Shown here: in pieces, positions 1 to 9,178 of the stretch
Layout of the letters: the number at the start of each line of letters is the position of its first letter
How positions within the stretch are numbered: the stretch's first letter is position 1
NCBI RefSeq assembly: GCF_000308815.1
Contig: NZ_BAFX01000199.1
Span: 1 to 62,296 of the forward strand
Direction of reading: 5' to 3'
DNA from: Nocardia concava NBRC 100430
GTDB taxonomy: Bacteria > Actinomycetota > Actinomycetes > Mycobacteriales > Mycobacteriaceae
Length of the DNA: 62,296 nucleotides
The notes under the pieces: model-generated
What the model saw: only the letters and a program-made list of their open reading frames with translations
The model's database searches: none
Told to the model about the DNA's origin: nothing
Translations under genes and position numbers: made by a program

Positions 1-1635
1 ATTCAAACCAGCGTTCGCTCGCTGGTCTGGATGAGCCCCTTTCGGCTTTCTGGTGAACGAGCGGCTGGTGCAGGCGCGTCCGACCTGGTGGAGGTCGGCG
101 AAGACGGGGCGCTTCTCGTCTGCCACCTGCGGCTCGAACGAGTCTTTCCCGTCATCGATGTAGAAGTGTTGGAAGAACGTCTCGTTCAGCAGGCGGCGCA
201 CCTCGGGGCTGGCATCGCGGTACAGCACGTACGGGTCGGTGATGAGGTCGAGTGCATGTTTGAGCACACCGACACCGATGGCGAGTGTCTCGGAGGTGTT
301 CACCAGGCCCGCTTGCAGTCGCTGGCGCTCGTTCTTGAGCTCGATGAGCTTCATCCGGATCTTCGCTTGCGGCATCGAGCCGTCGGTGAGCAGATCGATC
401 AGCCGGTTCTCCTTCTTGTCCAGGTCCTTCAGTTGCCGGTTGAGACGAGCATGCGTGTCGCGGGTGATGTTGTGCTCGTCGGCGACGACCTCTTCCAGCA
501 GTTTTCGGGTCTCGGCCGCGAAGGCTGTCGGGAGTTGGAGGGTGTGGTAGTGCTCTACGATCGCGTCTTCGACCAATTCGACTGGGAGGCTGGGGAGGTC
601 GCATAAGCCCTCCTTGCTTCGTCGGCAGGTGAAGTACGGGTATTTGTTGCCGGTGCGGCTGGTCGTCTGGTTGAACACGAAGCGGGAGGTATATCCCGCG
701 TCGCGACAGCGAGTGCACAGCAGGGCGCCTTTGAGGTAGTGGTTGTGTACCCGGTCGCGGTTTCCGTTGGCGCTGCGGTGTCGAAGGATGTCTTGTGCGC
801 GTTCGTAGAGGTCGTGGCTGATCAGAGGTTCGTGGCGGCCGGGATAGATCTGGCCTTTCCAGGTGACGTATCCGATGTAGTAGGGGTCGCGCAGCATGTT
901 GTGGAGGGTGGAGGCGGAAACCGGTCGGCCGGAGGGGTATTGGCTCGTCGGCGGGGATGTCAATCCGAGGTCGGCCATGGCGGCTTCGAGATCGTCGAGT
1001 CCGTGGTCACCGGTTGCGTAGAGCTCCCATGCCTGCACGACGAGTGGTGCACGCTCTTCATCGATCTTGATGGTGTTGACCTGGCGGCCTTCGAACATGA
1101 TGCGGGCGTTGACGTATCCGAGTTTGGCGCGATTGCAGGTGCCGCCGTTCATTGCCTTGTTCAGCAGCTTGATGCTGATGTCCTGGCCGGAGAGCTTGTT
1201 CTGCGTGTCGTTGAAGATGTCGGTGATGGCGGCCATCATGTCGGCGTAGACACCTTCGCCGAAGTCCTCGCGTGCGGAGATCAGCTTCACGCCCATGTTG
1301 TCGAGCTGCCGCTTGGTGACTGCGGCGTCGATGTAGTTGCGGAACGCTCGGGATCGCGCGTAGACGATGACGTACTTGATCTGCGGATTCTCTTGGAGGT
1401 ACGCGATCATCTCCTGGAACACCGGCCGCTTCTCGATCGTGCTGGCCGAGACGCCGGGCTCGACGAACTCCTTGACGATCGACGCCGGTAGAGCGTCCGA
1501 ACGGTGCTGAACAACGGCGCGCTGAGTCGCGATCGAGTTGCCATCGGGGTCGATATCGATCGCTGTGCTCAGCTGCTTCTTGTCCGAGACCCGCAGATAT
1601 GAGACTGCGGGCTCGGGGATCCCTGATCCTTTCAC
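1..1635 (-). CDS. Large serine recombinase (integrase), C-terminus beyond window
   Basis: This is a site-specific DNA recombinase, probably the integrase of the element. It is open from a GTG start at 1635 to the left edge (545 codons) with no stop, so the C-terminus is missing from view. The N-terminal resolvase domain shows YLRVS with the nucleophile Ser17 and a YARSRAFR stretch at residues 92-99 that supplies active-site arginines. A central recombinase domain follows. A zinc ribbon is visible as Cys307, Cys310, Cys337 and Cys345, and the region after it is charged and coiled-coil-like. This order is typical of large serine integrases. The GTG start overlaps the stop of a 50-residue ORF by GTGA, which suggests translational coupling. 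Which att site it uses cannot be seen here. Confidence 0.93.
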   Translation of the reverse strand, partial: MKGSGIPEPAVSYLRVSDKKQLSTAIDIDPDGNSIATQRAVVQHRSDALPASIVKEFVEPGVSASTIEKRPVFQEMIAYLQENPQIKYVIVYARSRAFRNYIDAAVTKRQLDNMGVKLISAREDFGEGVYADMMAAITDIFNDTQNKLSGQDISIKLLNKAMNGGTCNRAKLGYVNARIMFEGRQVNTIKIDEERAPLVVQAWELYATGDHGLDDLEAAMADLGLTSPPTSQYPSGRPVSASTLHNMLRDPYYIGYVTWKGQIYPGRHEPLISHDLYERAQDILRHRSANGNRDRVHNHYLKGALLCTRCRDAGYTSRFVFNQTTSRTGNKYPYFTCRRSKEGLCDLPSLPVELVEDAIVEHYHTLQLPTAFAAETRKLLEEVVADEHNITRDTHARLNRQLKDLDKKENRLIDLLTDGSMPQAKIRMKLIELKNERQRLQAGLVNTSETLAIGVGVLKHALDLITDPYVLYRDASPEVRRLLNETFFQHFYIDDGKDSFEPQVADEKRPVFADLHQVGRACTSRSFTRKPKGAHPDQRANAGLN

Positions 1636-1784
1636 GTGCTCTCCTGGGCGTTCTTGGATTCTTTGGCCAGTGCAATGACCGCCCGGCTCAACCTGCGCAG
1701 GTCCGGAGGGTCGCGTTGCTCGCTCTCCACGAGCACCCGGTGCTCGCGAGACTCCCCGACGTGGATGCGTTCGCGGTCAGGCAT
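1632..1784 (-). CDS. 50-residue ORF coupled to the serine recombinase
   Basis: This small basic/acidic protein starts MPDRERIHVGESREHRVLVE and has a helical C-terminal half (LRRLSRAVIALAKESK). Its ATG overlaps the stop of a 22-residue ORF upstream (ATGCCTGA). Its own stop overlaps the GTG start of the recombinase (GTGA), so the three form a coupled chain. I recognise no family. Position and size would fit a recombination directionality factor or another regulator of the recombinase, but this is inference from context only. Confidence 0.55.
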   Translation of the reverse strand: MPDRERIHVGESREHRVLVESEQRDPPDLRRLSRAVIALAKESKNAQEST

Positions 1785-1845
1785 CGTGGACGCCCGCGCT
1801 GTCGTTCTGAAGTGTTGCTATTCGGGGAGTGTTTGCTGTTGGCAC
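1777..1845 (-). CDS. 22-residue leader-like ORF
   Basis: A GTG start lies five bases after a strong AGGAGGT ribosome binding site at 1851-1857, one of the best in the region. The ORF encodes only 22 residues (begins MPTANTPRIATLQ) and its stop overlaps the ATG of the next small ORF. It may mainly load ribosomes for the recombinase chain. No family is recognised. Confidence 0.4.
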   Translation of the reverse strand: MPTANTPRIATLQNDSAGVHDA

Positions 1846-1911
1846 TTCGAACCTCCTGTATCTCAGCGCAATGCGCAAGGCGGGGAAAGTTGCTACTGGA
1901 TCGCTAGTGCC

Positions 1912-2091
1912 TCACCGTGTCGAGCCCTGAGATGTCCGAGGCTTGCGGACAGTACGGCGGATAGCGTCGAGCTCGCGTTCCTGAGCGGCGCCCGTTTCGT
2001 CATGGCGTATGCACTCCGAGAGGATTCGGCGCAGGCTTTTCGGCGTGCCTTTCGTTCCTCGGCGGTAGTTGAGCCTTCCGGTTTTCGACAT
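1912..2091 (-). CDS. 59-residue basic protein, unknown function
   Basis: The ORF starts MSKTGRLNYRRGTKGTPKSL and contains LRRILSECIRHDE and ERELDAIRRTVRKP, two likely amphipathic helices. The ribosome binding site is GGGAGAG, six to seven bases before the ATG. It lies 70 bases after the stop of the giant helicase gene and before the recombinase leader ORFs. An overlapping 90-codon frame at 1893-2165 exists but has shadow-like composition and no ribosome binding site. Function is unknown; a small DNA-binding or accessory protein is possible. Confidence 0.55.
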   Translation of the reverse strand: MSKTGRLNYRRGTKGTPKSLRRILSECIRHDETGAAQERELDAIRRTVRKPRTSQGSTR

Positions 2092-2161
2092 CTATTCTCT
2101 CCCTTCGTGTTTCGGCGGACAATGCGCCGTCGCAGTTGTGATCTGGGTCCAGGCCCGTGGT

Positions 2162-5100
2162 TCACTCGAGCTCGATCGAGGTGCCACGGTTCGGACCGGA
2201 TTCCGGTGCTGGTGGTGGGGGAGCGGGGATTCGGTGGGCGATGTCCGGCACGGAGGGCTCCGGAGATGCGGCCGCGATGAGGCCACCGATTTGGGCACCG
2301 TTCGTGGAAGGTTGGGTCGTCGCCAACTCCAGGTCGAGATGGCGATGCTCACCTTGTTCGAGGTGACTGAGGTGTGCGTCCTGTTCGCGTTTGCGCATGA
2401 GGGCGCGGAGTTGGTCGGGGTTGTCGTAGCCGAGGTGGCGGCACAGGGCGGGGGTGGCGTTGAGCATGAGGCTCCAGCCGCGGCGGCGGCCTTTTGCGGC
2501 GAGGCGGTCGTCGAGGGCGCGGCGGCGGGCGAGGGCTTCGGGGCTGGCGGCTTCGTTGCGCAGGTCGCGTTCGAGTGCGTCGAGTTCGGCGTGGGCTGCT
2601 TTGAGTTCGGGTAGGCGGGTGAATTCGGGGACGGGTTCGGTTTCCAGCTGGGTCAGGCGGTTTCGGTCGCGGTCGAGGTCCCAGCGGCGGTGGTCGAGGG
2701 CTTTGGGGAGGTCGGCGATAAGGTTTTCGACGCGGGTCATGATTCCCGAGGCCAGGCGTGCCTGTGCGGTGTCGTGTTCGGCCTGGGTCATGGCGGCGGC
2801 TTTGAGGTTGTCGAGGTAGAGCGCTTCGTGCTCAATGGATTTGACGACCGGCAGACCGAACGGTTTGACGTAGAGCAGTGAATCGGCAGCGTTGTAGCGG
2901 ACTTCGATCTCGATGCCCGAGAGCGTGCCGATGGTGACGGCTTCGTCCGCGGGACGCGCGCGCAATCGCATAGCGGCATCACGCAGCGCGGCCACCAGCG
3001 CGGCGGAGGCTTCGGGGCGCTTGTCGTAGCTGACCTCACCGATCATGACCGGTGGCGCGGTGTCGGTCTGGTTCTGGCAGTCGAGCAGGGCGACGATGTT
3101 GTCCAGCTCGAAGACGGCCTTCTCGTGGGCGGGGAGCGCGGCCCGCAAGGCAACGAGTTCGCGTTCGCGGCTACGGGTGGCCGCGAAGTAGGAGTCGTGT
3201 TCGGTTTGCAGCTCGCCGATGAGCTGGTCGAGTTCGATGCGCCGGATATAGCGCTGATCGCCGGTAGCGACCGCCTTGATCATGGCGGCGTTCTCCGCCA
3301 GGTCATTGGCGCCGAGGTCAGCTACACGGCGGGCGGTGCGGTCGGCACGTCGGTATTGCTCGATGAAGTGAGCTTTGCGTTCGACGGTCTGCCACATGTA
3401 GACGTCGAAAGTCTTCTCCGCGACGTAGCAGAAGATGTCCACCACAGCGTTCTGGTTGCCCTGCCGGATAATCCGACCTTCCCGCTGTTCGAGGTCTGCG
3501 GGCCGCCATGGCACGTCCACGTGATGCAGTGCGACGGCGCGGGTTTGGATGTTGGCGCCGGTGCCCATCTTCTCGGTGGAGCCGAAGAGCACGGCGATCT
3601 TGCCGGAGCGGCAGTCGGCGAACAGCTGGGTCTTGGCGGCGGGGCCGGGGTAGTGGTGGATGAACGCGATCTGCTCGGCGGGAATGCCGCCGGCGATCAG
3701 TTCGTGCCGGATCGCGTCGTAAATGCTCCAGGTGGAGTGGTCGGTCTTGGGGGTGGCACGGTCGCAGAACACGATCTGCAAGCCGCCGCAGATCGGGGAC
3801 GGCTCATCGGTTTCCGGGTCGAGGTAGACGTTGTCCTTGGTTACCGCCCAGGTTGCGAGGATACGTTCGGTGACCACCGTGGAACGCAGCTGCCCGGGCT
3901 CGCTGAGGTCGGGGATGCGCAGGTGCGCGCATCGGGGGTCAAGGGTGGCGTTGCGGCCGTCGGTGGCGACCTTGAGCGGGTTGTCAATGTCGGGGCGGCG
4001 GGGATCGAAGGTGTCGGCGCGGTGCCCGAGGTCGGTGATGAAATCGGCGACCTCCTGCGGTGGCTCGAAGGAGACGACGGTGCGTTCTCCGCCACGCAGC
4101 TCCGGCAGGGTGGCCGGGATCTGGTCACGGCTGACCGAATCGGTGAAGGCGCTCGTCATCGCGATGAGATCGCCGACATTGACGAACTCGGCGACGCGGG
4201 TCTTGGGCTGAAAGCGCGAGCCCGAGGAATTGAGTTCGATGGTTTCTCGGGTGGCGGTGAACGCGCCGCCCCACGAGTCGAGGTGCTCGACTCTCGCATC
4301 GCGCAACAGGTCCGGGCGCAGGTAGCGGTTCATCACCCACAGTTCCGACAGCGAATTCGACAGCGGGGTGCCGGTGGCGAAGGTCGCGACGCGTTCGATG
4401 TATGCGTCCTCGGGAATGCCCGCGGCGGCGGCTTCGCGGCGCCGTTTGCCGCGCAGGTACTCCAGCTTCAGCAGCAGGTCTTGTGCTTGTTGGCTGCCTG
4501 GGGCGCAAGCGAGTTCGTCGATGTTCGACACGCGCAGCAGGTTCTTGAAGGAGTGGGCTTCGTCGACGAACAGGTAGTCGCAGCCGGAGGCTTCGAAGCC
4601 GAGTCCGGTGTCGGAACGAATTTCGGCGAGCAGCTTCTTGAGTTGGTTGGTCGCGGTCTTGAGCCGGAGCTCCAGGATTTTGACGGCCTTCTTGCCAGAC
4701 AGGACGCCGAGGGCCTCGGTGAGTTCGTCGATCTGTTCCTGGTAGTAGGCCGTGCGGGTCTGCGCCGAGACGGGCATGAGCTTGAACGAGCTCATCGGCA
4801 CGATCACCACATCCCAGTCCTGGGCGGCGGATTGGGCGATCAAGCGCTGGCGGGATTCGCGGTCGGTGCCCGCGGTCCCGGCCAGGATCTTCGCGCCCGG
4901 ATACCACTGGGCGGCCTCACGCGCCATCTGCGCGATCAGATGGTTGGGGACGACGATCCACGGCTGCCGCGCCAGGCCGAGGCGGCGCAGCTCCATCGCG
5001 GCCATGATCATGGTGCCGGTCTTGCCCGCCCCGACGACGTGATCGAGCAGCACGGTGGGTTCGGAGATGATGCGCGCCACCGCATTCCGCTGATACGGGT

Positions 5101-8100
5101 ACGGCGCGTACAACACCCCGAGACCGAGCAGGCGCAGATGCGAGCCGTCGAACTCGGGGGCGACGATGGTGTTGAACAGCTCGTTGTAGCGGTCGATCAA
5201 CCGTTCCCGGCGAGCGGGATCGCCTTGCAGCGCCCACATTTCGAACTCCGTCGCCAACCGGCGGGCCTTGGCTTGGGCGGCGCGGGTGGCGCGGGTGTGC
5301 AGCTTGTCACCGCCGGTGGCGGCGAGGAACTCCTTGGACTTGTTGATCTGGATCGGCTTGGAGTTGCACAGCGCGGTCAGGATGTCGATGTGGTCGAAAC
5401 GCTTGCCTGCGACACCGCAATAGGCGACACCCAACTCGTCGGCTTGCGAGTCCTCGAAGTTGTAGCCGCCGTCCTGGTTCGAATAGATCTTCGGAGCCAA
5501 GCCCCATTTCTCGACATCGGCTTGCCAGTCGTCGTATTCGGGGACGTCGATCACCCATTCCCCGGCGACGCGCTCGACGAGCACCTGATGCCCGGCGGGG
5601 ACGCTGAAGGTTTCGCGGATGAACCGCGCATACTCCTCCGGCGGCACCCAAACCGCACCGAGCCGGATATCGACATCTGTGCGCCGCGCAGGCAGAACCG
5701 CGGTCAGCGCTTCGACATTGGCGCGGTAGCGCGGATCGGTATCCACGCGGGCGGTCGCCGCGGTGAGCTTTTTGAAGACGTTGCCCGACAAGTAGGACGC
5801 GGCACTGATCCAGGTGTCGGGGTCAGAGATCGACCGGAACGCCAACCCGGTGTCCACCAGTTGCTGGGCAGCGTTCTCCTCGGCGACTGCGAGCAGGCGG
5901 GCGATGCGTGGGAGGTCGATGACGCCGGTTTCGTCCAGGCTCACCGCGACCGCGTCCTCGATGCTGGTGGCGTGGGTGATCGGTTGTGCCGCAGTGGCGA
6001 TCACGTCAGAGGTGAACAGCGGCCCCTTGCTGGCGCGGCCGGTGTCCTCGTCGAAGACCTCGAGCGCGAACACCAGCGCGATGGTCGGGTCGTTGCGCAG
6101 GACGCCTTCCAGATGCGCCTGCTTGCGGAACGGCTCGCGTTCGGGCTCCCATGCCTGCTCGGTGAAGTGCGCGAGCACCTCGTCGGGAACCGGCCCGGCA
6201 AAGGGCTTTCCGTGTTCGCCCTGCTCGATACGCCAGGTGGTGATCGCGGCGTTGACGCGTTCGCGGTGGCGTTTCTCGGTGACCTGGGGCGGTTCGATCC
6301 AGGTGAACCGGTTGATGAATCCGTAGGTTTCGAGATAGCGGTCGTAGCGGCGGTTCAGCTCACCGCGCAGCGCGGATCGTTCGGCGTGGTCGCGGCCTTC
6401 GAGTTGGGCTTGTACGAGAGTGGCTGCGACATCACGTAATCCGAGTAGCTCCCGCCATTCTGCGATGCGACGTTTGCCGCGGACCGCGGCTTCGGCCCAC
6501 TCTGTGCCGGTGAACACCTCGATCCGCCCGAGCTTTTTGTTCCAGCGCAAGGTGTCTACCGCGACCTCGGTGCCTTCTTCGACAGGTGTGACCAGGCCGG
6601 TGCCGAACGCGTCTGGGCTGGCGATGATGGTGGAGGCGGGGGTCGCGGTCAGCTCCAGTCCGGCGTCGAGGGCGTTGTCGATGATGCGGGTCAGTCGCCC
6701 GGTCACCAGGAGGGCGAGTTCTTCGCCGTCGGGGCCTTCCACGTCGAGGGCGTCGCGGCTGTATTGGCGTTGCCGCCAGCACAATTCGCCGAGGATGTGG
6801 TCGGGGTGGGCGAGGAAGTACTTGTTGAGTTCGGCTTCGCGGCGGTATCCGTGCTCGTCGCGGACGGTGGTCATCCCGGATTGCAGATACAGGCGGGTGT
6901 CGGCGGTGGGTTCGCGGCCGGGTTCCCGGACGCGCCAGATCAGCAGATCCTGCACCACCCCGGTGCCTGCGACGCGCTGGAATGCCTTGGCGGGCAACCG
7001 CAATGCTCCGATCAGATCCGCCCGCGCGGCCATGTGTTCTCGGGCGGTGGCGTCGCGGGTCTCGCTGGTGAAATGTGAGGTCAGGACGGCGACGTAGCCG
7101 CCGACTCCGACCAGGTCGAGGGATTTGACGAGGAAGTGGTTGTGGATGGAGAAGTTCGCGGCGTTGTGGATCGGGTCGTAGAGGCGCTCCTTCCCGCAGG
7201 GCACGTTGCCGATCGCGAGGGTGAACGCGCCCGCCTGCACGCGTGTGTCTTCGAATCCTTCGCAGCGAATCTGTGCTGAGGGGTATAGTGCCGCTGCCGC
7301 GCGGGCGGTGATCGGGTCGCATTCGACGCCGACCATCAGCGCCTCCGTAGGGGCTTGGCCGATGAAAACACCGGCGCCGCAGCCGGGTTCGAGCACGCGC
7401 CCGCCGGAGAATCCGGCACGTGCTATGGCGTCCCAGAGCGCTTGGGATACAGCGGGATCGGTGTAGTGGGCGTTGAGGGTGCCTGCGCGGGCGTGTGCCA
7501 GTTCCGCGGTGTCGAGTAGCTGCCATAGACGCGCGTGTTCGGCCTCCCATTGCGGGTCGTCGGTGAAGATTCCCGGCAGTGCACCCCACCCGGACCAAGC
7601 GGCGATCACCTGTTGTTCTTCGGGTGTCGCGTAGCGGTCCTCGGCATCGAGGCGGCGCAAGGTCTCGATGACGCGCAGGTTGGCGTGCGCGCGATCGAGT
7701 TCCTGCGACGGCACCCACAACTGGGTGCCCGGCGAGAAGTTCACCGGTGCCGGGAGATCGCTGTCGGTATGCGCGTCTGGGGCGGGTTCCGGCTTGGAAT
7801 CAGTCGACGGTTCTTCGCGGGGGATGTCGGTGGTGTCCGCCGCGATGGCGTCGGGTCGACTGGTCGCAGAGGAAGCCGCGCTCGTTTCGAGGGCTGCTTC
7901 TACACTCTCGCCGGCCGCGTCCGGCGCGGCGGGGTGTCCGGTCGGTGCCGTCGCCGTTTGGCCCGCGGCTTCGCGCCATCCGCGGAGGTATTCGTTGATC
8001 AGCTCGATAACTTGGTCGGGATCGACATTGCGGCGAGCTATCGCCGTCGCCAGGTCCGGGTCGATGGGTGCGTTCGGGTCGGTGCGCCCGGCTCGGTATG

Positions 8101-9106
8101 CCGCACGGCCCAACGCGACGAATGCGGCAGGCTCCAGTGCCGTCAGCGCGGCAACGGTGAGATCGGTCTCGGCCGCAGTGTCGACCAGCGTGACGGCGCT
8201 GCCCGTTCCGGTGGCCGGTTCGGAGGCCGCATCAACGATCGGAAGCCGGTGCGTCCGAGGGATTTCGGTGGTGACTGCGGTGGGGCGCGCCGGTGTGGCG
8301 GTGAGATCGGCGGCAGTGGAGGGCAGTGGTGTGCCGCCGGGATCGGCGTTGGCGGCATCGATCGCACCGCCGGTATCGAAGAGGGAAAGTTGGTTGGGAT
8401 CTAGCTGACGGCGCGTGCGCCGGGGCCGTCGAGCGGGAGTCGGTCCGCTCGCATGCCCTGCTCCAGCCGGTTGATAAACGACGCTAACCGTGGATCGCTC
8501 GGATCGACCGGCAGCGGTTCGCCGTCCTCGCGCATCGCCTGCGCCAGGTGCGCGGCCATCACCCGCATCAGCATCGACCGGTGCGGCAGCAGCCGATCGG
8601 CGAGGTCGTCGAGATCGGGATCCGGCTCGTTTGTCCGCGTCGCCGGATTCCGCCACCGCTCCGCCGATGAGTCGAGCGGCGCTTCCGTCGGTTGCGCGTC
8701 CTCGACCGGAGTGTCCTGCGCCGCCGGGATCTTCTCGTAGAGCGCTTCGGTCAGCACCGCTTCGGTCACCTGGTTGCGCAGGTTGTTGATCAGTCCGACC
8801 GTGGTCAGGTAGTCCGGCTCCAGCCCCGTCTGCGCCCGCCATCGGGCTAGCGCCTGCGGCTTGTATGCCGCGATCCGCCGTTGGATCTCGGTGTCGATCG
8901 TCGCGGTTTCCGCGCTCAGGAACCGCTCGATCTGTTCGTTCGTCCACTCCGGCGGCAGGCCGATGTGTACGCGCCAGGTCGTTTCGACGATCGCGCGTAT
9001 CTGCTGAGACATGGGTTTCCTCCTCATCGATCGCTTGCTGCGATGGTGGCACGGAGTCGAACAGCGCGGACTGTCCCTCGCCGATATTCTTGCTATTGGA
9101 TTTCAT
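2162..9106 (-). CDS. Giant DNA methyltransferase-SNF2 helicase (DarB-like)
   Basis: This 2314-codon frame encodes an N6-type DNA methyltransferase domain followed by an SNF2-like superfamily 2 helicase. The methyltransferase shows LEPGCGAGVF near residue 570 and IGNVPCGK, an NPPY-motif variant, near 632. The helicase shows GAGKT near 1356, VDEAH near 1511, TGTPLSNS near 1578 and QREGRIIRQGN near 1870. The order and size match phage P1 DarB, an anti-restriction protein delivered with DNA. Convincing coding sequence in this frame starts near 8400 with NQLSLFDTG, a beta-clamp-binding-like motif. From 9012 to 8401 another frame carries the coding signal. An ATG at 9106 with AAGGAG is the only clear start in this frame, so the true N-terminus is uncertain. 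The last 44 residues carry the tail module shared with other operon proteins. Confidence 0.85.
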   Translation of the reverse strand: MKSNSKNIGEGQSALFDSVPPSQQAIDEEETHVSADTRDRRNDLARTHRPAAGVDERTDRAVPERGNRDDRHRDPTADRGIQAAGASPMAGADGAGAGLPDHGRTDQQPAQPGDRSGADRSALREDPGGAGHSGRGRATDGSAARLIGGAVAESGDADKRAGSRSRRPRRSAAAAPVDADAGDGRAPGAGDARGRRTAAGRSERSTVSVVYQPAGAGHASGPTPARRPRRTRRQLDPNQLSLFDTGGAIDAANADPGGTPLPSTAADLTATPARPTAVTTEIPRTHRLPIVDAASEPATGTGSAVTLVDTAAETDLTVAALTALEPAAFVALGRAAYRAGRTDPNAPIDPDLATAIARRNVDPDQVIELINEYLRGWREAAGQTATAPTGHPAAPDAAGESVEAALETSAASSATSRPDAIAADTTDIPREEPSTDSKPEPAPDAHTDSDLPAPVNFSPGTQLWVPSQELDRAHANLRVIETLRRLDAEDRYATPEEQQVIAAWSGWGALPGIFTDDPQWEAEHARLWQLLDTAELAHARAGTLNAHYTDPAVSQALWDAIARAGFSGGRVLEPGCGAGVFIGQAPTEALMVGVECDPITARAAAALYPSAQIRCEGFEDTRVQAGAFTLAIGNVPCGKERLYDPIHNAANFSIHNHFLVKSLDLVGVGGYVAVLTSHFTSETRDATAREHMAARADLIGALRLPAKAFQRVAGTGVVQDLLIWRVREPGREPTADTRLYLQSGMTTVRDEHGYRREAELNKYFLAHPDHILGELCWRQRQYSRDALDVEGPDGEELALLVTGRLTRIIDNALDAGLELTATPASTIIASPDAFGTGLVTPVEEGTEVAVDTLRWNKKLGRIEVFTGTEWAEAAVRGKRRIAEWRELLGLRDVAATLVQAQLEGRDHAERSALRGELNRRYDRYLETYGFINRFTWIEPPQVTEKRHRERVNAAITTWRIEQGEHGKPFAGPVPDEVLAHFTEQAWEPEREPFRKQAHLEGVLRNDPTIALVFALEVFDEDTGRASKGPLFTSDVIATAAQPITHATSIEDAVAVSLDETGVIDLPRIARLLAVAEENAAQQLVDTGLAFRSISDPDTWISAASYLSGNVFKKLTAATARVDTDPRYRANVEALTAVLPARRTDVDIRLGAVWVPPEEYARFIRETFSVPAGHQVLVERVAGEWVIDVPEYDDWQADVEKWGLAPKIYSNQDGGYNFEDSQADELGVAYCGVAGKRFDHIDILTALCNSKPIQINKSKEFLAATGGDKLHTRATRAAQAKARRLATEFEMWALQGDPARRERLIDRYNELFNTIVAPEFDGSHLRLLGLGVLYAPYPYQRNAVARIISEPTVLLDHVVGAGKTGTMIMAAMELRRLGLARQPWIVVPNHLIAQMAREAAQWYPGAKILAGTAGTDRESRQRLIAQSAAQDWDVVIVPMSSFKLMPVSAQTRTAYYQEQIDELTEALGVLSGKKAVKILELRLKTATNQLKKLLAEIRSDTGLGFEASGCDYLFVDEAHSFKNLLRVSNIDELACAPGSQQAQDLLLKLEYLRGKRRREAAAAGIPEDAYIERVATFATGTPLSNSLSELWVMNRYLRPDLLRDARVEHLDSWGGAFTATRETIELNSSGSRFQPKTRVAEFVNVGDLIAMTSAFTDSVSRDQIPATLPELRGGERTVVSFEPPQEVADFITDLGHRADTFDPRRPDIDNPLKVATDGRNATLDPRCAHLRIPDLSEPGQLRSTVVTERILATWAVTKDNVYLDPETDEPSPICGGLQIVFCDRATPKTDHSTWSIYDAIRHELIAGGIPAEQIAFIHHYPGPAAKTQLFADCRSGKIAVLFGSTEKMGTGANIQTRAVALHHVDVPWRPADLEQREGRIIRQGNQNAVVDIFCYVAEKTFDVYMWQTVERKAHFIEQYRRADRTARRVADLGANDLAENAAMIKAVATGDQRYIRRIELDQLIGELQTEHDSYFAATRSRERELVALRAALPAHEKAVFELDNIVALLDCQNQTDTAPPVMIGEVSYDKRPEASAALVAALRDAAMRLRARPADEAVTIGTLSGIEIEVRYNAADSLLYVKPFGLPVVKSIEHEALYLDNLKAAAMTQAEHDTAQARLASGIMTRVENLIADLPKALDHRRWDLDRDRNRLTQLETEPVPEFTRLPELKAAHAELDALERDLRNEAASPEALARRRALDDRLAAKGRRRGWSLMLNATPALCRHLGYDNPDQLRALMRKREQDAHLSHLEQGEHRHLDLELATTQPSTNGAQIGGLIAAASPEPSVPDIAHRIPAPPPPAPESGPNRGTSIELE
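8401..9012 (-). CDS. 203-residue conserved-looking protein nested in helicase frame
   Basis: The ORF begins MSQQIRAIVETTWRVHIGLP and has an excellent ribosome binding site, AGGAGG, six bases before the ATG. Its third codon positions are strongly G/C, whereas the frame of the giant helicase across the same bases has A/T-rich codon thirds and an Arg-rich shadow composition. This is therefore the real coding frame here. The protein is mostly helical and mixed in charge, with ADRLLPHRSMLMRVMAAHLA near the middle. It ends at a TAG where the helicase coding signal begins. I recognise no family. Either it is a separate gene upstream of the helicase, or it is joined to it by frameshifting. Confidence 0.75.
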   Translation of the reverse strand: MSQQIRAIVETTWRVHIGLPPEWTNEQIERFLSAETATIDTEIQRRIAAYKPQALARWRAQTGLEPDYLTTVGLINNLRNQVTEAVLTEALYEKIPAAQDTPVEDAQPTEAPLDSSAERWRNPATRTNEPDPDLDDLADRLLPHRSMLMRVMAAHLAQAMREDGEPLPVDPSDPRLASFINRLEQGMRADRLPLDGPGARAVS

Positions 9107-9178
9107 TTTCGACTCCTTCCGTGTGCTGGCGAAGTCAGGTCATGGCGCGTGGCCTTCCGGGTAGGGACGGGTGTTCGG

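Noticed and set aside
1893..2165. A 90-codon ORF overlapping the helicase stop
   Set aside because: The composition is Arg/Ala/Ser-rich and shadow-like; the 59-residue ORF at 1912-2091 has a ribosome binding site and better composition.
3125..6439. A 1104-codon open frame on the plus strand opposite the giant helicase
   Set aside because: It is antisense to clear helicase and methyltransferase motifs and owes its openness to high G+C codon bias.
8395..8425. A programmed frameshift site joining the nested gene to the helicase
   Set aside because: No X-XXY-YYZ heptamer or clear stimulatory structure was seen at the junction, so it remains only a possibility.
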